From: Canna indica
Taxonomy: Eukaryota; Streptophyta; Magnoliopsida; Zingiberales; Cannaceae
Assembly (NCBI GenBank): GCA_034359265.1
Contig: CP136898.1
Location: 41,997,501-42,061,500, forward strand
Length of the DNA stretch: 64,000 bases
Reading direction: 5' to 3'
Shown in pieces: positions 10,310-21,148 of this stretch. How positions within the stretch are numbered: the stretch's first letter is position 1; the number at the start of each line of letters is the position of its first letter. The translations under genes and the position numbers were made by a program. The notes beneath the pieces are model-generated. The model searched no databases. It worked only from the letters and a program-made list of their open reading frames with translations, and was not told where the DNA came from.

Positions 10310-12840
10310 AGCATTTGACGCCTCCGCGCCAGCTGGAGTAAGAGTGAAAGCTCGAGCAAGAACCTTCCCAGAACTACTCGGCCGCTGCCCCCTGCCCTAT
10401 GTTTGACCCCTCTGAGCCACTGAAACTGCAGACATTGGTGTTTTCCCCTGAGACTAGGCTGCCTTCTAATCTCCACTGGCCGGATAGTCCATCTTGTAAT
10501 GCCCAAGCTAGCTGCATCCGAAACAGATGTCTATACGGCCGTAGCATACACCCAAGTGCCGTTTGCCACATTGTCCAGAAGATGTCGGTGCCTTGAACTT
10601 CTTCTACACGGATGTGTCCCTTGTTACTGCCCTTTGCATCGGACTTGGCCCTGAGTGGCCTCTAACTATACTCTGCCCTCTGCTCGCATGATGGCATGTG
10701 TTGGTGAAATGAACACACTAGAAGGGGGTGAATTGTGTGTCAACTAATCTTATCTGCCTAAATTCGATTTTAATCATTTCTTAAACTACTTAGGTAATTT
10801 ACGATTGAATGACTATATACAGAAGCGATAAGTAACAAAGCAATTAATACAAACAAAATATCAATGCTAATATAAATATTTATAGTGGTTCGGCTTCAAT
10901 GCATACTCCACTACCTAAGCACCACACTTAGGATTTCCAAACTAAATTCACTAAATTATGAGCAGCTTACAATTGAGGACTTTACACCGGAAAGACCCTA
11001 CACTCACCTCGAATGCACTTCTACACCCGGAAGTATCCCGCCTTCCTACCGAGTGAGCTTTCCCACCTCAATTCCTAAGACATACTCCTAACTTAGTTTA
11101 CACAAGTAGCTTTACATCTTCTACACCAAGGTAACCACTTACACACAAGACCACACACTAGGTCTTCTTACAAACTCAAGTAAATCAAATCAAAACAAAA
11201 TAAAAACACCTTAATCATAAGAAGAGAGTAAAGAGAACTTATCACAATAAGGATACCTCTTCTTCTTAAGCGTAGCAAGCTTGAATACCCCTTTAATGAA
11301 GAACACTTGATTATGAGAGATCAAGAGCTAGGTTTTATGGATTTGATCATGAAAGGGCTTAGGAGATGATTAGGATCACTCTTTGAGACTTGGAAGCATC
11401 AACCTTAGGCTAGGAATGAGTATTTATAACCCTCCGAACACCAAGGCTCGTCAACGGGCATTTTTCTGTCCGTTGGCGACGCTCGGTCACTTGTCGATCG
11501 ATCGTCGACCGACTGATGGATCGACCGCCCAAGCGATCGTGATATTCTGCCGCTTCTGGGTGCACTTCGGTCGACCGACTGGTCGATCAAACTGACTACT
11601 GCCAATTTTTAGCCATATTCAGTCGACCAAATTGGCTACTGCCAATTCTTCACCACATTCAGTCGATCGAACCTGGGCTGAGCTTGATTTTTTTAGCCTT
11701 CTTCTTGTGCACTTCGTTTTCAGGTTTCGGCCTTCAACATACGTCAACTTGGAGAGCTTTCCATGTGTTCTTTAGACTCGTCCAAGACGTCTTTGGTGCA
11801 CATGTCGAACTTCGAGAGATTTCCATGACGAACCCGAACACGTCGATCAATGTCCTTCTAATTTTCTGATTTCTTCAATATTTTTGATCGAGGACATCAA
11901 GTGCTAATCGATATGGAACCTAAAAATATTTCTCAATGAAATATTAGTTCTATGTTTGTTATCATCAAAATCGAGATTAAGACCAAGACAGAAAACCTTA
12001 GGCCAATAGCATAGCCTCGCGACGACTCCCTCAGTATAGGCCTGTTGCTCTACTAGTCCATAAGATCTAGACCTCTTCCTTGAGTTCCCGTCAGGTTGCT
12101 CTACAGGTACTAGAGCTTTCTTCTGCATAGCCCCATCAACTGCCTCAGCAAAAGATGTGCCCTTGGTGTAATGAACCCGGCCAATCTGCGATCGCAATCC
12201 CTCAACAAACCTTCTGACCCTAGAAGTCTCCATAGCTACCAACGTAGGGTGGTAGCGGGGCAGACGAGTGAACTCCATCTCATATTGCTGCACTGTCATC
12301 TCGCCAGTCTGGCGAAGTTGCTCAAACTTTCTTGCTCGCCTCTCGCGGACACTCCTGGGCTAGTACCGCTCTATCACTGCGGCCTTAAACTCGTCCGGTG
12401 TAGGGGATGGTGTGAGTACCCCCCCTACGAGCTCTACAAGCATGGAGCCACTCCTTTGCCTATCCCATCATCTGCAACCCCACTATGTACGCTACTGCCT
12501 CAGATGAGCATCCTAGCACCTCACAAAGTTCATAACAGTCACTCAGGAACTTAGTGACCTCTACTGACGGATTGTTACACGTAAACTCTTGGGGGTCTCA
12601 ATCTCATGAACTTTAGATGCGGAACCTTGTGCCATGCAGTCTCATGATGATCTGCTGCCCTGACCACCGGCGGCACTAGCTCCTCAGTCTCTTGAGTTGC
12701 TGGTGCAATTGGCTCGGGTTGAGGTTGTTGTTGCCTCATCTCTCGCTCCCTACGGAGCTCCTCAGTCAACTCAGCCACCTAGGTCTCTAATTGTGCCACT
12801 CGGGGGTCCTGCTCTACCAAGATAAGTATACCAACGTTTG
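10310..12840 (-). pseudogene. gag of the Tekay-type element, split by a solo LTR
   Basis: The N-terminal side is at 12840-12575 (a Glu/Arg-rich MAELTEELRRERE segment). The region 12560-12300 reads FLSDCYEL and EAVAYIVGLQM-like sequence, and 12299-12009 continues with MTVQQYEMEFTRLPRY and RRFVEGLRSQI, all typical of plant Ty3 capsid. The frame is then interrupted by the solo LTR (10699-12008). It resumes toward 10310 with a degenerate zinc knuckle (CFGC, then LGHYK; the last Cys is lost) near 10500-10560. There are several stops. Confidence 0.8.
10699..12008 (-). mobile_element. Solo LTR of the TGTTGG...CCAACA family (copy 1)
   Basis: It begins TGTTGGTGAAATGA and ends GGCCAATA (a mutated CCAACA). 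It is homologous end to end with the LTRs at 21536-22960 and 28016-29386. Flanks GCATG (10694-10698) and GCATA (12009-12013) form a 5-bp target-site duplication with one mismatch. No internal retroelement sequence is present, so it arose by LTR-LTR recombination. It holds the palindromic TCGATCGA cluster at about 11490-11660 and a minus-strand TATA-like CTATAAATA near 10879. Confidence 0.85.
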
Positions 12841-12969
12841 GTAGCAACTCAATAACAAGTAAATAAATCTACAAGATAAGTATACCAATGTATAAGTTAA
12901 ACGATAAAAGACTACAATCCAAACACACTAAATGTATTTAACCGACAGAGTTCCAACATGACTCGACTC

Positions 12970-14315
12970 GACTACGTCAACTAGATTCACGAGATTGCCT
13001 CTGGAGTCGGCCACCATTAGCTGTGTCATACCTCAGTGATCACGCTCTGCAAAAAACAAACATACACAATGAGGGTGAGTTCAAGAACTCAGTGAGTGGT
13101 CACCCGACCTTCACCAAGTGGAAACAAGATAATTAAGTAATGTAATAGATAATTTGAGTTCAGATAACAGAATAAAATAACTTGAACATATTCAGATCCG
13201 ACTCTATAGGAGTTTGTCTTCTAGATGCCCATCAACCATGTATGGAGTACCTGCCAGTCCAACCGCCCCCAACTAGACTCTCAACTTGGGCTCACTGATC
13301 TAGGAAGGGCCTCTAGTATCAGTGCCCATAACTCGGTCGGGTGAGGCCCTTCGACCCATGAACACTCGTACGCTAGGCGTACCACTCGGCCTATCTGGCC
13401 CAATATCATCTCGTGCCCAAAGCGAACCACTTGGCCTATCTGACACAATATCATCTCGTGCGCTGTGTGCACCACTCGGCCCAATAAGGCCCATTAATAT
13501 CTCGTGTACTATGCGCACCACTCGGCCCAATAAGTCCCAATAATATCTCGTGCGCGATGCACACCACTCGGCCCAATAAGTCTCATTAATATCATGTGCA
13601 CTATGCGCACCACTCGACCCAATAAGATCCATTCTTTTAATTTAGAGGACTCCGAAACTCCTAGTGCACACTATGCCCTAGGGCTGCCGCACCATCCTAA
13701 ACCCCAAAGGAAGCCCTATAAATCACAATCTACACAAACAACTCGGAGAATCTTTAGAACTCGTAAGAAACACACAAGATTTGCTCTCAATTTCAAGTAC
13801 CCTACATGGCAGCCCAAAATCATGATATCTATTTTTTCTTTAAGGAGAATCCACTCACCTACAACCAAGATTAAGGAAAAGGGAAGACGTTGATGAAGCC
13901 TGCGATGAATCAAATCCGGCGAAGCTCCGAATTCGGCCCCAAGGAATCACTCAATGCCTCCTTCTCCACTTGCCTCTTGGGATGCGTGCAGCTCCTCCCT
14001 GGAGCCGTGCGGTCCCAAGTGGTATTTTTATTTTTTTATCTAACCAAAAGACCATTTTGCCCCCTTTACTTAAGTTGATCCAAACCGCTCAAAACGAGTC
14101 TGATTCGAGCTCCGACTGCGCTCTCGGACTCGGCTCGGACCAAACTAGGTTAAGTTTAGCACATAAATAAACTTATAATTAAGGGAAATTCCAAGGTGTA
14201 ATGGTCTCACCTCAAGTTATGCGTTATTGCTCAACTCGTCACGTGTCGTTGTGCGCCACAATCAACCCGTTGAAATTTATATTAAAAAAATATTAAATTT
14301 TTAGTGGGTATTACA
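12970..14315 (-). repeat. 5' LTR of the Tekay-type element (shorter copy)
   Basis: It matches 5257-7367 but lacks about 690 bp (junction near 13662). Its right end TATTACA meets CACTA subterminal sequence (CCGTCGGTAAACC) at 14316, which fixes this boundary. I find no clear Met-tRNA primer site next to its inner edge. The tandem array at 13383-13632 corresponds to that in the other LTR. Confidence 0.8.
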
Positions 14316-14703
14316 CCGTCGGTAAACCATGACTGCTTAATTACGACATCATCGACAACTGACGTAGCCCTCTCTAAATCGTCGGTGATGAGTTTTTTAT
14401 TTTCGTGCCTCGTTCGCGCCATCAATTCATAAGCGACGACTGCTTTTAGCTGTGGCTAATGACTTATTTATATCATCGACGACTTATGGGATCTTGCTAA
14501 GCTGTGGCTACTAACTTATTTTATTTCGCACCTCGTGCGCGCTATCAGCTATGAGCGACAGGCTTAGGCGGTCATGTACAAGCCGTGGCTGTGTTTGTTA
14601 CATCAGCCGTGGCCGCTGCGACCGTCGAAAAGCCATGGATAGTTTTGACGGCTGAGGCGGCAGTCGGTGTGCCCCATTGCCGAAAGCCATTATTCTAGAA
14701 GTG
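14316..14703. repeat. Right subterminal region and terminus of the CACTA element
   Basis: CCGTCGGTAAACCATGACTG, ATCGTCGGTGATGAG and repeated GCCGTGGC/GCCATGG words mirror the left subterminal motifs. It ends ATTCTAGAAGTG at 14703, followed by the AGG duplication. Confidence 0.75.
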
Positions 14704-14968
14704 AGGGTCAGCCGTGGGCTGTCCCTGGGACCATGTCAGTATCTCAACTTGGGCTGCTAGATGTTGGTTCTTTGCTTTTAACTCGTTTATCCGCTGTTAG
14801 GGCTCTTCAGGAGAAAGATGGGCTGGCACCGAAGTGCCACTTCTCGCTGTTGCAGCATCACCAGGCTGCGATCGATCATCGCCGTCGGGTTGTTTGTCAT
14901 TAGTTGACTCCAGATTCCAAGCATTGTGAGGGAGTTAAGTTTTACTCGGTCCCACGTTGGGCGCCAAA
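14704..14968 (-). other. Leader of a minus-strand LTR element, with primer-binding-site-like sequence
   Basis: The end of this stretch (14947-14968) is, on the minus strand, ATTTGGCGCCCAACGTGGGA followed by CC, directly after the LTR. TGGCGCC-type sites serve as tRNA primer sites in some plant LTR elements. The rest shows no convincing ORF. It continues, across the CACTA insertion, into 1-260. Confidence 0.6.
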
Positions 14969-15436
14969 TGTTCCTGCATGAGGATTAGAGTATTCTGGTC
15001 CGGTTCGGTGCCTCTCCTTGTCTGATTCAACGTCGGCGGGGTGAGGGGGGGTCTGCAAAAGATACTTTGATGCTTAATTCAGTGGGACTCCATGGGGGAG
15101 GTAATGAAAATTAGAATTAGGATTATTTGAGGCACGCCGTGACTATTTATTGCAAGTGAAGGTGATGACATTGGCCGGTAATTTTGTGAGAATGTTGCCC
15201 ATAATGGGTTGAGGTCGATCCCGGAGATGATGGGCTTGTAATGACGTATCCTCCGCGATAAGGAAAGATGTAGATATACTATGTATGACCGGGTATATAG
15301 GATCCCAGGTAGAGCCGTCTGATCTGATTCGGATCTGATTCAAGGGCGTAGTTGGGCAGAGTCCCTTGCGTGGAGCCGCTTGATTCTGCCCGGAATGAGT
15401 GGTGGGGTGCTGATGGGTCTAATTCGACTGGGCCCA
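14969..15436 (-). repeat. 5' LTR of the minus-strand host retroelement
   Basis: The + strand starts TGTTCCTGCATGAGG next to the primer-site-like sequence. The outer end is less certain; TGGGCCCA at 15429-15436 gives a plausible terminus. On the minus strand CCTATATACCC near 15296 is a candidate TATA box. The partner LTR is outside the window, so the length (about 470 bp) cannot be confirmed. Confidence 0.55.
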
Positions 15437-15900
15437 ATTATTTTAGTGTAGTTCAATACTATATTAATTCTAAAATAAAATATACTATATATTATTTTAT
15501 TTACTTTTCTTAATTTATTATTTTTAAAATATAATCTTGATGAAGTCCTAAAATATAAAATTTATATGACTAAAAGGAATAATTAATTAAAAGGGAAAAA
15601 ATTAATTTCTACAAAATTTTATTTAGTTAATTCAATCTATTGTTTTTAAATGTATAGTTTTTATTAATTAAGGATTAAAACATAAAATTTGTAAAAATAA
15701 TAAAAATATAAGGTTTCAATGAAAATTAAACTATTTTTTCTTAATTTTGATTTATTATTTGTATAATAATTGACTAAAATATATGTACTGCTCTGACATG
15801 TGATTATAGCAAACCTTAACACAACCCGGCTGATGCAGAGGGCTGATTCTGAACAGTGAACACTCTTATCCGTGTGTTGGGATTCACGATGCGGCTCCAT
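15437..15900. other. AT-rich intergenic DNA; nothing recognised
   Basis: This is low-complexity A/T sequence between the LTR and the WRKY promoter region. A short minus-strand ORF (15664-15900) has no recognisable family and looks spurious. Confidence 0.5.
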
Positions 15901-16286
15901 TGTTTTAGCTCAGACAGGTTTCATGCGTTTCGGGTATCAAAGACAACTTCTTAATCATCTCGTATCTTTAAATGGCCAATAGATTCAGTGGGTCCCACGA
16001 TAATATCCAGTTCACCATTTCCCATCGCACATTTGCTGCACACAAGATTAACTGATCATTATGTGCCATATAATATTTAACTTATTGGAGGGGGAAAATA
16101 AAATTAGCCATATAAATATTAACTTATTGGAGCCTGTTCCGATAGTTTACTATTCTCCCTCCTCGCCAAAGTTCAGCGCATGCGACGCGGCTTTCATTTC
16201 TTTTAATACCATCCATGGATGAGTTGATGCTTCCCATATCACCATTTTTATTAATTATAGCTCTCTCTTCCTGACCCCATTTGCAA

Positions 16287-16361
<75 letters not shown>

Positions 16362-16430
16362 TCTTCTTCTTCAGCAGCTAGCCGAGGAGATATCTAGTGC
16401 ATAAACTTGCTTCTTCTGAGATTGCAATCA
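15901..16430 (+). promoter_or_regulatory. Probable promoter and 5' leader of the WRKY gene
   Basis: A TATAAATA word lies at about 16110. A direct repeat of about 26 bp (GCCATATAAT...AACTTATTGGAG) occurs at about 16064-16091 and 16106-16131. A (CT)n tract of about 70 bp followed by (CTT)n spans about 16287-16372, just before the start codon. CT-rich leaders are common in plant genes. The transcription start is not known, and I did not see a TTGAC W-box in this stretch. Confidence 0.5.
16287..16372 (+). repeat. (CT)n/(CTT)n microsatellite in the WRKY leader
   Basis: An almost uninterrupted CT dinucleotide run (one CA interruption near 16312) passes into four or five CTT units, ending about 60 bp before the start codon. 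It is likely length-polymorphic. Confidence 0.95.
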
Positions 16431-17489
16431 ATGAACGGCGGCTGCAGCGAGGAGCTCGATGCATATGAGCCCGAAGATGTCGGGGTGCCGACAGAGCCTT
16501 ACGATACGGTCTCCGGTGCCGGTGACTCCAAACATGATAGCTCTTTCGATGTCTCCTCTTCGGCTGTTCCTCCTCCCAAGATAAGGTGTTCGATCGAGCT
16601 TATTCCTGTCCTCGAGATTTTTAACCAGTGGAAGAATTAAATTGAGATCTTAAATGAACAGCCGGCGGTCGGTGCAGAAGCGGGTGGTGACGGTGCCCGT
16701 CAGCGAGGCGAAGGGCGCCGGCGAGGGAGCACCGCCGCCGGATTCCTGGACGTGGCGCAAGTACGGCCAGAAGCCCATCAAGGGCTCACCTTTTCCCAGG
16801 TTTGCCGAGTAATTGATTAAGTATGGGAATCTTTTAGCTGCAGAGGGCGAAGAGCTTTGGTTTTAGTTACCGTGTGTTATGGGTTGCGCAGGGGTTATTA
16901 CAGGTGCAGTAGCTCGAAGGGATGCCCGGCGAGGAAGCAGGTGGAACGGAGCCGCCTCGACCCAACCACGATCGTAGTCACCTACTCCTTCGACCACAAC
17001 CACACCACGCCGCTCCCCAAGAGTAACCAACATCATCACAAGGACGCGGCGGTGACGGTGGCGGTGGGGGCGGGGGCGACGTTTGAGCCCGTCAAGGAGC
17101 CCCCTCCCTTCCCGCCAGAGTCACTGACCCAGTCCGGCACGCCGGACTCAGGGGAGCGCGACGAGAAGATCTCCGATTTGGCCACCGAGGAGTCCGCGTT
17201 CGTGACCCATGTCTCCAGTGGCGGCTTCCCGTGGGTGCTCGCCGAAGTCTGCTCGGCGGTCTCGACCTCCCCCTCCGCTGACAACTCCCACGAGCTGCTT
17301 TACGGCTCGGTCTTCTTCGCCGGCACGGCGGAGACGACGCTGCCCGAGGTGGATCTGGAGGAGGCAGCGGTGGGCGGCGAGGAGTGTGAAGAGGACTCAC
17401 TGTTTGCGGGGCTGGAGGAGCTGCCGGAGTACTCGATGGTGCTCCGCCGCGGGCTGGCGTCGGCGTCGTGGATGGGGACTACCGGGTGA
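16431..17489 (+). CDS. WRKY: WRKY transcription factor, group IIe (WRKY65/69-like), three exons
   Basis: The proposed exons are 16431-16585, 16662-16799 and 16892-17489 (891 nt, 296 codons plus stop), with GT-AG introns of 76 and 92 bp. The start is the ATG reading MNGGCSEEL. The WRKY domain spans roughly residues 79-135: WRKYGQK at 83-89, then [17 protein letters not shown], and a zinc finger C103-X5-C109-X23-H133-X1-H135. Intron 2 splits the Arg codon of PR/GYY, the conserved intron place in most group II WRKY genes. A basic segment (RRSVQKRVV) precedes the domain and an acidic tail with [10 protein letters not shown] ends it; both fit group IIe. It is expected to bind W-box DNA (TTGAC) in the nucleus. 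Exon 3 is very GC-rich. The exon 1/2 splice is my inference from frame and motif; the second intron is secure. Confidence 0.9.
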
Positions 17490-17788
17490 CTGCACTCATG
17501 ACCGTCGATCACATCGAGGGGAGCGCCCTACACCGTAGGATCGGCTGGACTCTCTTTCTTCGTACTTGACGTATATAAATTGTCGTCTTCTCGAAAATTT
17601 TGTCTTTTCCGATTAACTTGACATTGATGCCCACAATAATAAATTCCAATAAATTTCTTAAATTTCTTTTTTTTCTCCCCGTATAACAAACTATGCGTGA
17701 AAAATGTGACATAAAAACTAGGAAATTGAAGGGTATATTATAGGCACGGGCAGCTGATCAAATACGGTACGGATCCACATCTATATCG
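17490..17788 (+). other. 3' flank of the WRKY gene
   Basis: AT-rich sequence with AATAAA-like words (ACAATAATAAATTCC near 17634) could supply polyadenylation. There is no other gene. From about 17740 the GGGCAC...ATACGGTACGGATCC sequence resembles sequence at 18180-18550, so an older repeat may surround the hAT MITE. Confidence 0.4.
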
Positions 17789-17796
17789 TACATTTG

Positions 17797-18160
17797 TAGG
17801 GCTGTTCATTAGATCGATCCGACCCAATGAACCCGAGAGCCTGACCCGACCCGACCTATTTGGGTTGGATCGGGTCGAGTACAATTTGACCAAACTCGAC
17901 CATAATCGAGTCGGGTCTCGAGTTTTAGAATTTAAAACCCGATGATCCGATTATTTATATTTTTTAATTTTTTTTAAAATATTTTATATTAAAAAATATT
18001 TATTTTAAATTATTTTTTATTTTTTTTCAAAAATATTATTGAAAATTAATTTTTTACCTAAACGAGTAAACCCGAGTACCCGACCAACCCAATTACACTT
18101 GGTCGGGTCGGATCGATTTTTTCACTAAATCCGACCCGATCCGACTCGTGAACACCCCTA
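17797..18160. mobile_element. hAT-type MITE, 364 bp
   Basis: The ends are inverted: TAGGGCTGTTCAT on the left and GTGAACACCCCTA on the right (reverse complement TAGGGGTGTTCAC). The 8-bp duplication TACATTTG flanks it exactly (17789-17796 and 18161-18168), which marks the hAT superfamily. The arms are rich in CGGGTC/GACCCG words and the centre is A/T. There is no coding capacity. Confidence 0.92.
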
Positions 18161-18168
18161 TACATTTG

Positions 18169-19259
18169 CATCATACATTTGGATCCACTACGGTGGCACC
18201 ACATTCAAGTGCAGATATTCGCACTACATCTACATCTTTACTGTATTTTAGTAAAAAATTAATAAATAACATATTTAATAAAAAGACAATAAATTACATT
18301 ATGAAAATTCATTACTAGGATTTCATACATAATTTATCATAAAATCTACTTATATAATATACATTGTCTATACACGAATAATGCGGTGCGGATATGCATC
18401 TATATTTGTGTCTACACCGGATCTGCATGGATAAAAAAACTTTAAATTCATATATGCATCCCTATTTGTTTTTGTTTGCGGATATGGTTCGAATACGGTA
18501 TGAATGTGATTGTTATGTGATGGATACGAATAAAATTGTCATCCCTGATATACAGTGACATGCATGGAGTTAATTCAGATGAGATTGGTTTATAGTTTAG
18601 GTTGAGTCAAATAAATATATTGCCCACCTGATCTGTAGGATATATTAAAGAAACATATGAGGAAGTAATTGGAGTTGGTAGGAGGTGTGAATAGATGCAC
18701 ATGGAGGAGGCAATATAATTGAAGGGTACAAATTAGAACAAGTAGGAAGCATTTTTATTATGGCATAGAAATTGCTAGGTTTGGCTTATCTGCCTTCTTG
18801 CATGATTGGGTTATGAGCTGCTCCTTTCCAAGTGTTGAGGACGCATCTACATACTAATTTCCTTAAAAACAAGGACACATACAAATATGTGGGCATTGCA
18901 TACATTTCTTGTCCTCTTCTTCCTTTTTAGCTGCATTGAGTTCAGCTGATGAGCACTGAGTCCTCTTTAGATCATTAGGCTTTTAAACAAGTCTCATGAA
19001 CCTAGCTTGAAGGAATTTAAGTAATACTTCAATTTTCACTAACACTTGAATTTTTCTCCAAAAGGGGTTTACAATATATAACATGACTTCCTCAATATCC
19101 TGGATGCCTCACAACTCAAGCCCAAGAGGTAAAACAAATTAAAATACAAAGTAATTTTAAGTAAAGAAAACAAAAATACTAAAACAGACGGAGAAAGAAA
19201 GATAAACCAATTAGAGATATTTTGCTTGACTTCAATCCTAGAATATAGACCCGGCAATT
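18169..19259. other. AT-rich intergenic DNA with a possible old repeat
   Basis: The left third (to about 18550) shares words with 17740-17790 (GGATCCAC, ATCTATAT) and ends GTCATCCCTGATA. This suggests a decayed MITE into which the hAT MITE inserted, but I could not define its ends. Nothing is recognised from 18550 to 19259. Confidence 0.35.
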
Positions 19260-19580
19260 CATGCCACGCCTCGAGATATCAGGCAGGTTCGGCTCGACCT
19301 AAACAAAAATCGTGCCCGATCCGACAAAAGTTCGAGCCCAGCCTGTTAGCACGATAAACAAAAAATTTTAATCAAGCTATCGGGCCTGAACTGTGTTATC
19401 GGGCTCAAAGCGAACTATCAAAATTGGGTTATTGGCCCCAAATCGGGCTATCGGGTGATTTGGGACCAACTCGGGCTATTGGGCCAATTCATGCCCGCTA
19501 TTTCGATAATGAATAAAAATTTTTAACGGGGCTATCGGGTCAGGTCGGGTCGGACCTATGTACCCGCTATTCCGAAAATT
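19260..19580. repeat. Possible degraded small transposon, rich in CTATCGGG words
   Basis: Several copies of GGGCTATCGGG/TATTGGGCC occur, with GCCCGATCCGAC and GTCGGGTCGGACC near opposite ends. The composition resembles the arms of the hAT MITE nearby. I found no clear termini or target-site duplication. Confidence 0.35.
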
Positions 19581-20690
19581 TCTTGACGACGAGGGCATTT
19601 TTGAAAAAAAAGAAAGTTCGAGAGCAAATTTGTATATTTTCGAATACTTTCAAGGCAAATATGGCACTTATCCCTATAAAATAATATTCATAATCCACGT
19701 CTTATTCTCTTATTTGGTTGCAAAAAAAGATTACAAATAAGTGGACCACTTGGATATAAATGAGAAATATTATTCCTCTTTCACCGGGATACAATTTTCC
19801 ACCTCAACCTGATATATATTCTTGATGACTTTTTATCTTGCCACCCATAGAAGTTCATAAAAATTACATCACATATATATTTTAGTAAAATTATTTCATA
19901 TAATTTTTATAGTATTTTATATAATCTAGCAAATATTTTTATCAATTATAATTCATTAATATAATTTTTATTATGACATTAATAATAATAATAATAAATA
20001 ATATAAAATATTATTTTAAATAAGCATAATCAATATAATTAAGAACGATATTTTGATCATTTTATTTTTTATTCTTTCTCTATTCATTATATTAACCAAA
20101 TAAAATAATTATCTATTCCTAATGTTAACTAAATAAGATAACATTATTTATTATCTATTTATATTTCTTATGTAATTTGATTGCAATATCAAGGTCAATT
20201 TACCTTCTAATCCAATTAAGTTGGAACGATCCGGCCAAACCAAATCTAGAAAAGGTGAAAAAACAGGTAAATTATGATAAAGAAATAAATCAGCTACAGC
20301 ACTCGCGAGAGTACAATAATTAGGTCATCATCAAATGTGGCACTTGAAAAATGAATGAAAAGCTTGCAGCCGAAGCTAAAGGCATGACTATTCAAATCAA
20401 GTAAATGAAGGTGGTAAATGGAAAAGCGACAGGAAGATGAAATTGTACATGATTAGATAAGCATCACTTTCTTTGAGTCATTTCGGCAGCGCCTGCGATA
20501 GGATTAGGAGAGGGAGCGAAAGGGACCTCCGCACATCCGACAGCAAAATACACAGCACACTCAACATGGATATTCCACGTCAGCACCGTCACATGGGGCG
20601 GTGCATACGTGGTACGCCCTCGTTGGGTACATGTGTCTGGTTTCAAAAAAGTCCTAGGAATCTAATTAATTTTGACATGTACTTTTTCTA
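19581..20690. other. AT-rich intergenic DNA; nothing recognised
   Basis: Mostly A/T-rich sequence with ATAATAATA runs near 19980. The GC-richer patch at 20470-20640 has small overlapping reading frames on both strands, but no family is recognised. Confidence 0.4.
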
Positions 20691-20694
20691 GTTA

Positions 20695-20932
20695 GGGTAA
20701 ATTATTATGATGTTGTACGAGGTTTAATAAAATTATACTGATCATTTTTTTATTTATAATTTTATTTTGTAATCTTTTTGAATTTTGTAAAAAATTACAC
20801 AAATTTCTTCTATAACAAAATAAGTTTACACAGATCTCTCATAAAAAGATTACTCAGGGGAGGTGATTGTAATTTGAATAAATAGATGAAAGATCAGTGT
20901 AATTTCACTAAATCTCAGAAGATCAGTATAAT
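20695..20932. mobile_element. Possible MITE with weak inverted ends
   Basis: The left end TAGGGTAAATTATTATGAT matches the reverse complement of the right end (TAGAATAAATTATACTGAT) at 15 of 19 positions or so. The interior has further inverted segments (AAATTACACAAATTTC). No clear target-site duplication was found, so the superfamily is not assigned. Confidence 0.5.
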
Positions 20933-21148
20933 TTATTCTAGAATTAATTATGGACGAAGATAGTTGCTTAAAAATTTTAGGTGAAAATTATTCAATCATA
21001 AAAAACTTCAAACTGAGAAATTTTCAGATCCAAAATTTGGATGCTGCTATTTTCAATTCCAGAATCTAAAATTTGTAATATCCATCTTATCCAATCTGTA
21101 AAAGTCTATTATGTGTTACAGAATTTTGCCAAAGATATTTTAAAAAAT
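20933..21148. other. Intergenic DNA; nothing recognised
   Basis: A/T-rich sequence between the possible MITE and the first recognisable LTR sequence of the small-LTR element. No ORF. Confidence 0.4.

Larger units (their letters stand above)
5257..14315 (-). mobile_element. Ty3/gypsy LTR retrotransposon, Tekay/Del-type chromovirus, decayed
   Basis: Two homologous LTRs (5257-7367 and about 12970-14315) flank an interior coding on the minus strand, in the order gag, protease, RT, RNase H, integrase, chromodomain. In minus orientation the LTR starts TGTAATACCC and is preceded by the polypurine tract AAAGGGGGAGATA, both typical of the Del/Tekay group. All ORFs are broken. A solo LTR interrupts gag (10699-12008). 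I could not find a matching target-site duplication (GAGAT on the left, CCGTC on the right), so the outer left boundary may be off by some bases or the duplication has decayed. Confidence 0.85.
264..14703 (-). mobile_element. CACTA (En/Spm-type) DNA transposon, complete ends, with nested insertions
   Basis: The left end reads CACTACTAGAAT. The right end reads ATTCTAGAAGTG, which in reverse complement is CACTTCTAGAAT, so the termini are inverted repeats (about 21 of 30 positions match). The 3-bp direct duplication AGG lies just outside both ends (261-263 and 14704-14706), as expected for this superfamily. Degenerate subterminal repeats with GACGG/CCGTC and GTCGCTGA-like motifs occur inside each end. 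The minus strand encodes a broken TNP2-like transposase and a second ORF near the left end. About 9 kb of the 14.4-kb length is a later Ty3 retrotransposon (5257-14315), so the CACTA itself is about 5.4 kb. Confidence 0.88.

Noticed and set aside
5252..14320. Target-site duplication for the Tekay-type element
   Set aside because: The flanking pentamers GAGAT and CCGTC do not match, so I do not claim one even though both LTR ends look right.
17036..17538. Several long frames on both strands overlapping the third WRKY exon
   Set aside because: They are shadows of the GC-rich exon in other frames; only the + frame continuing the WRKY domain has family support.
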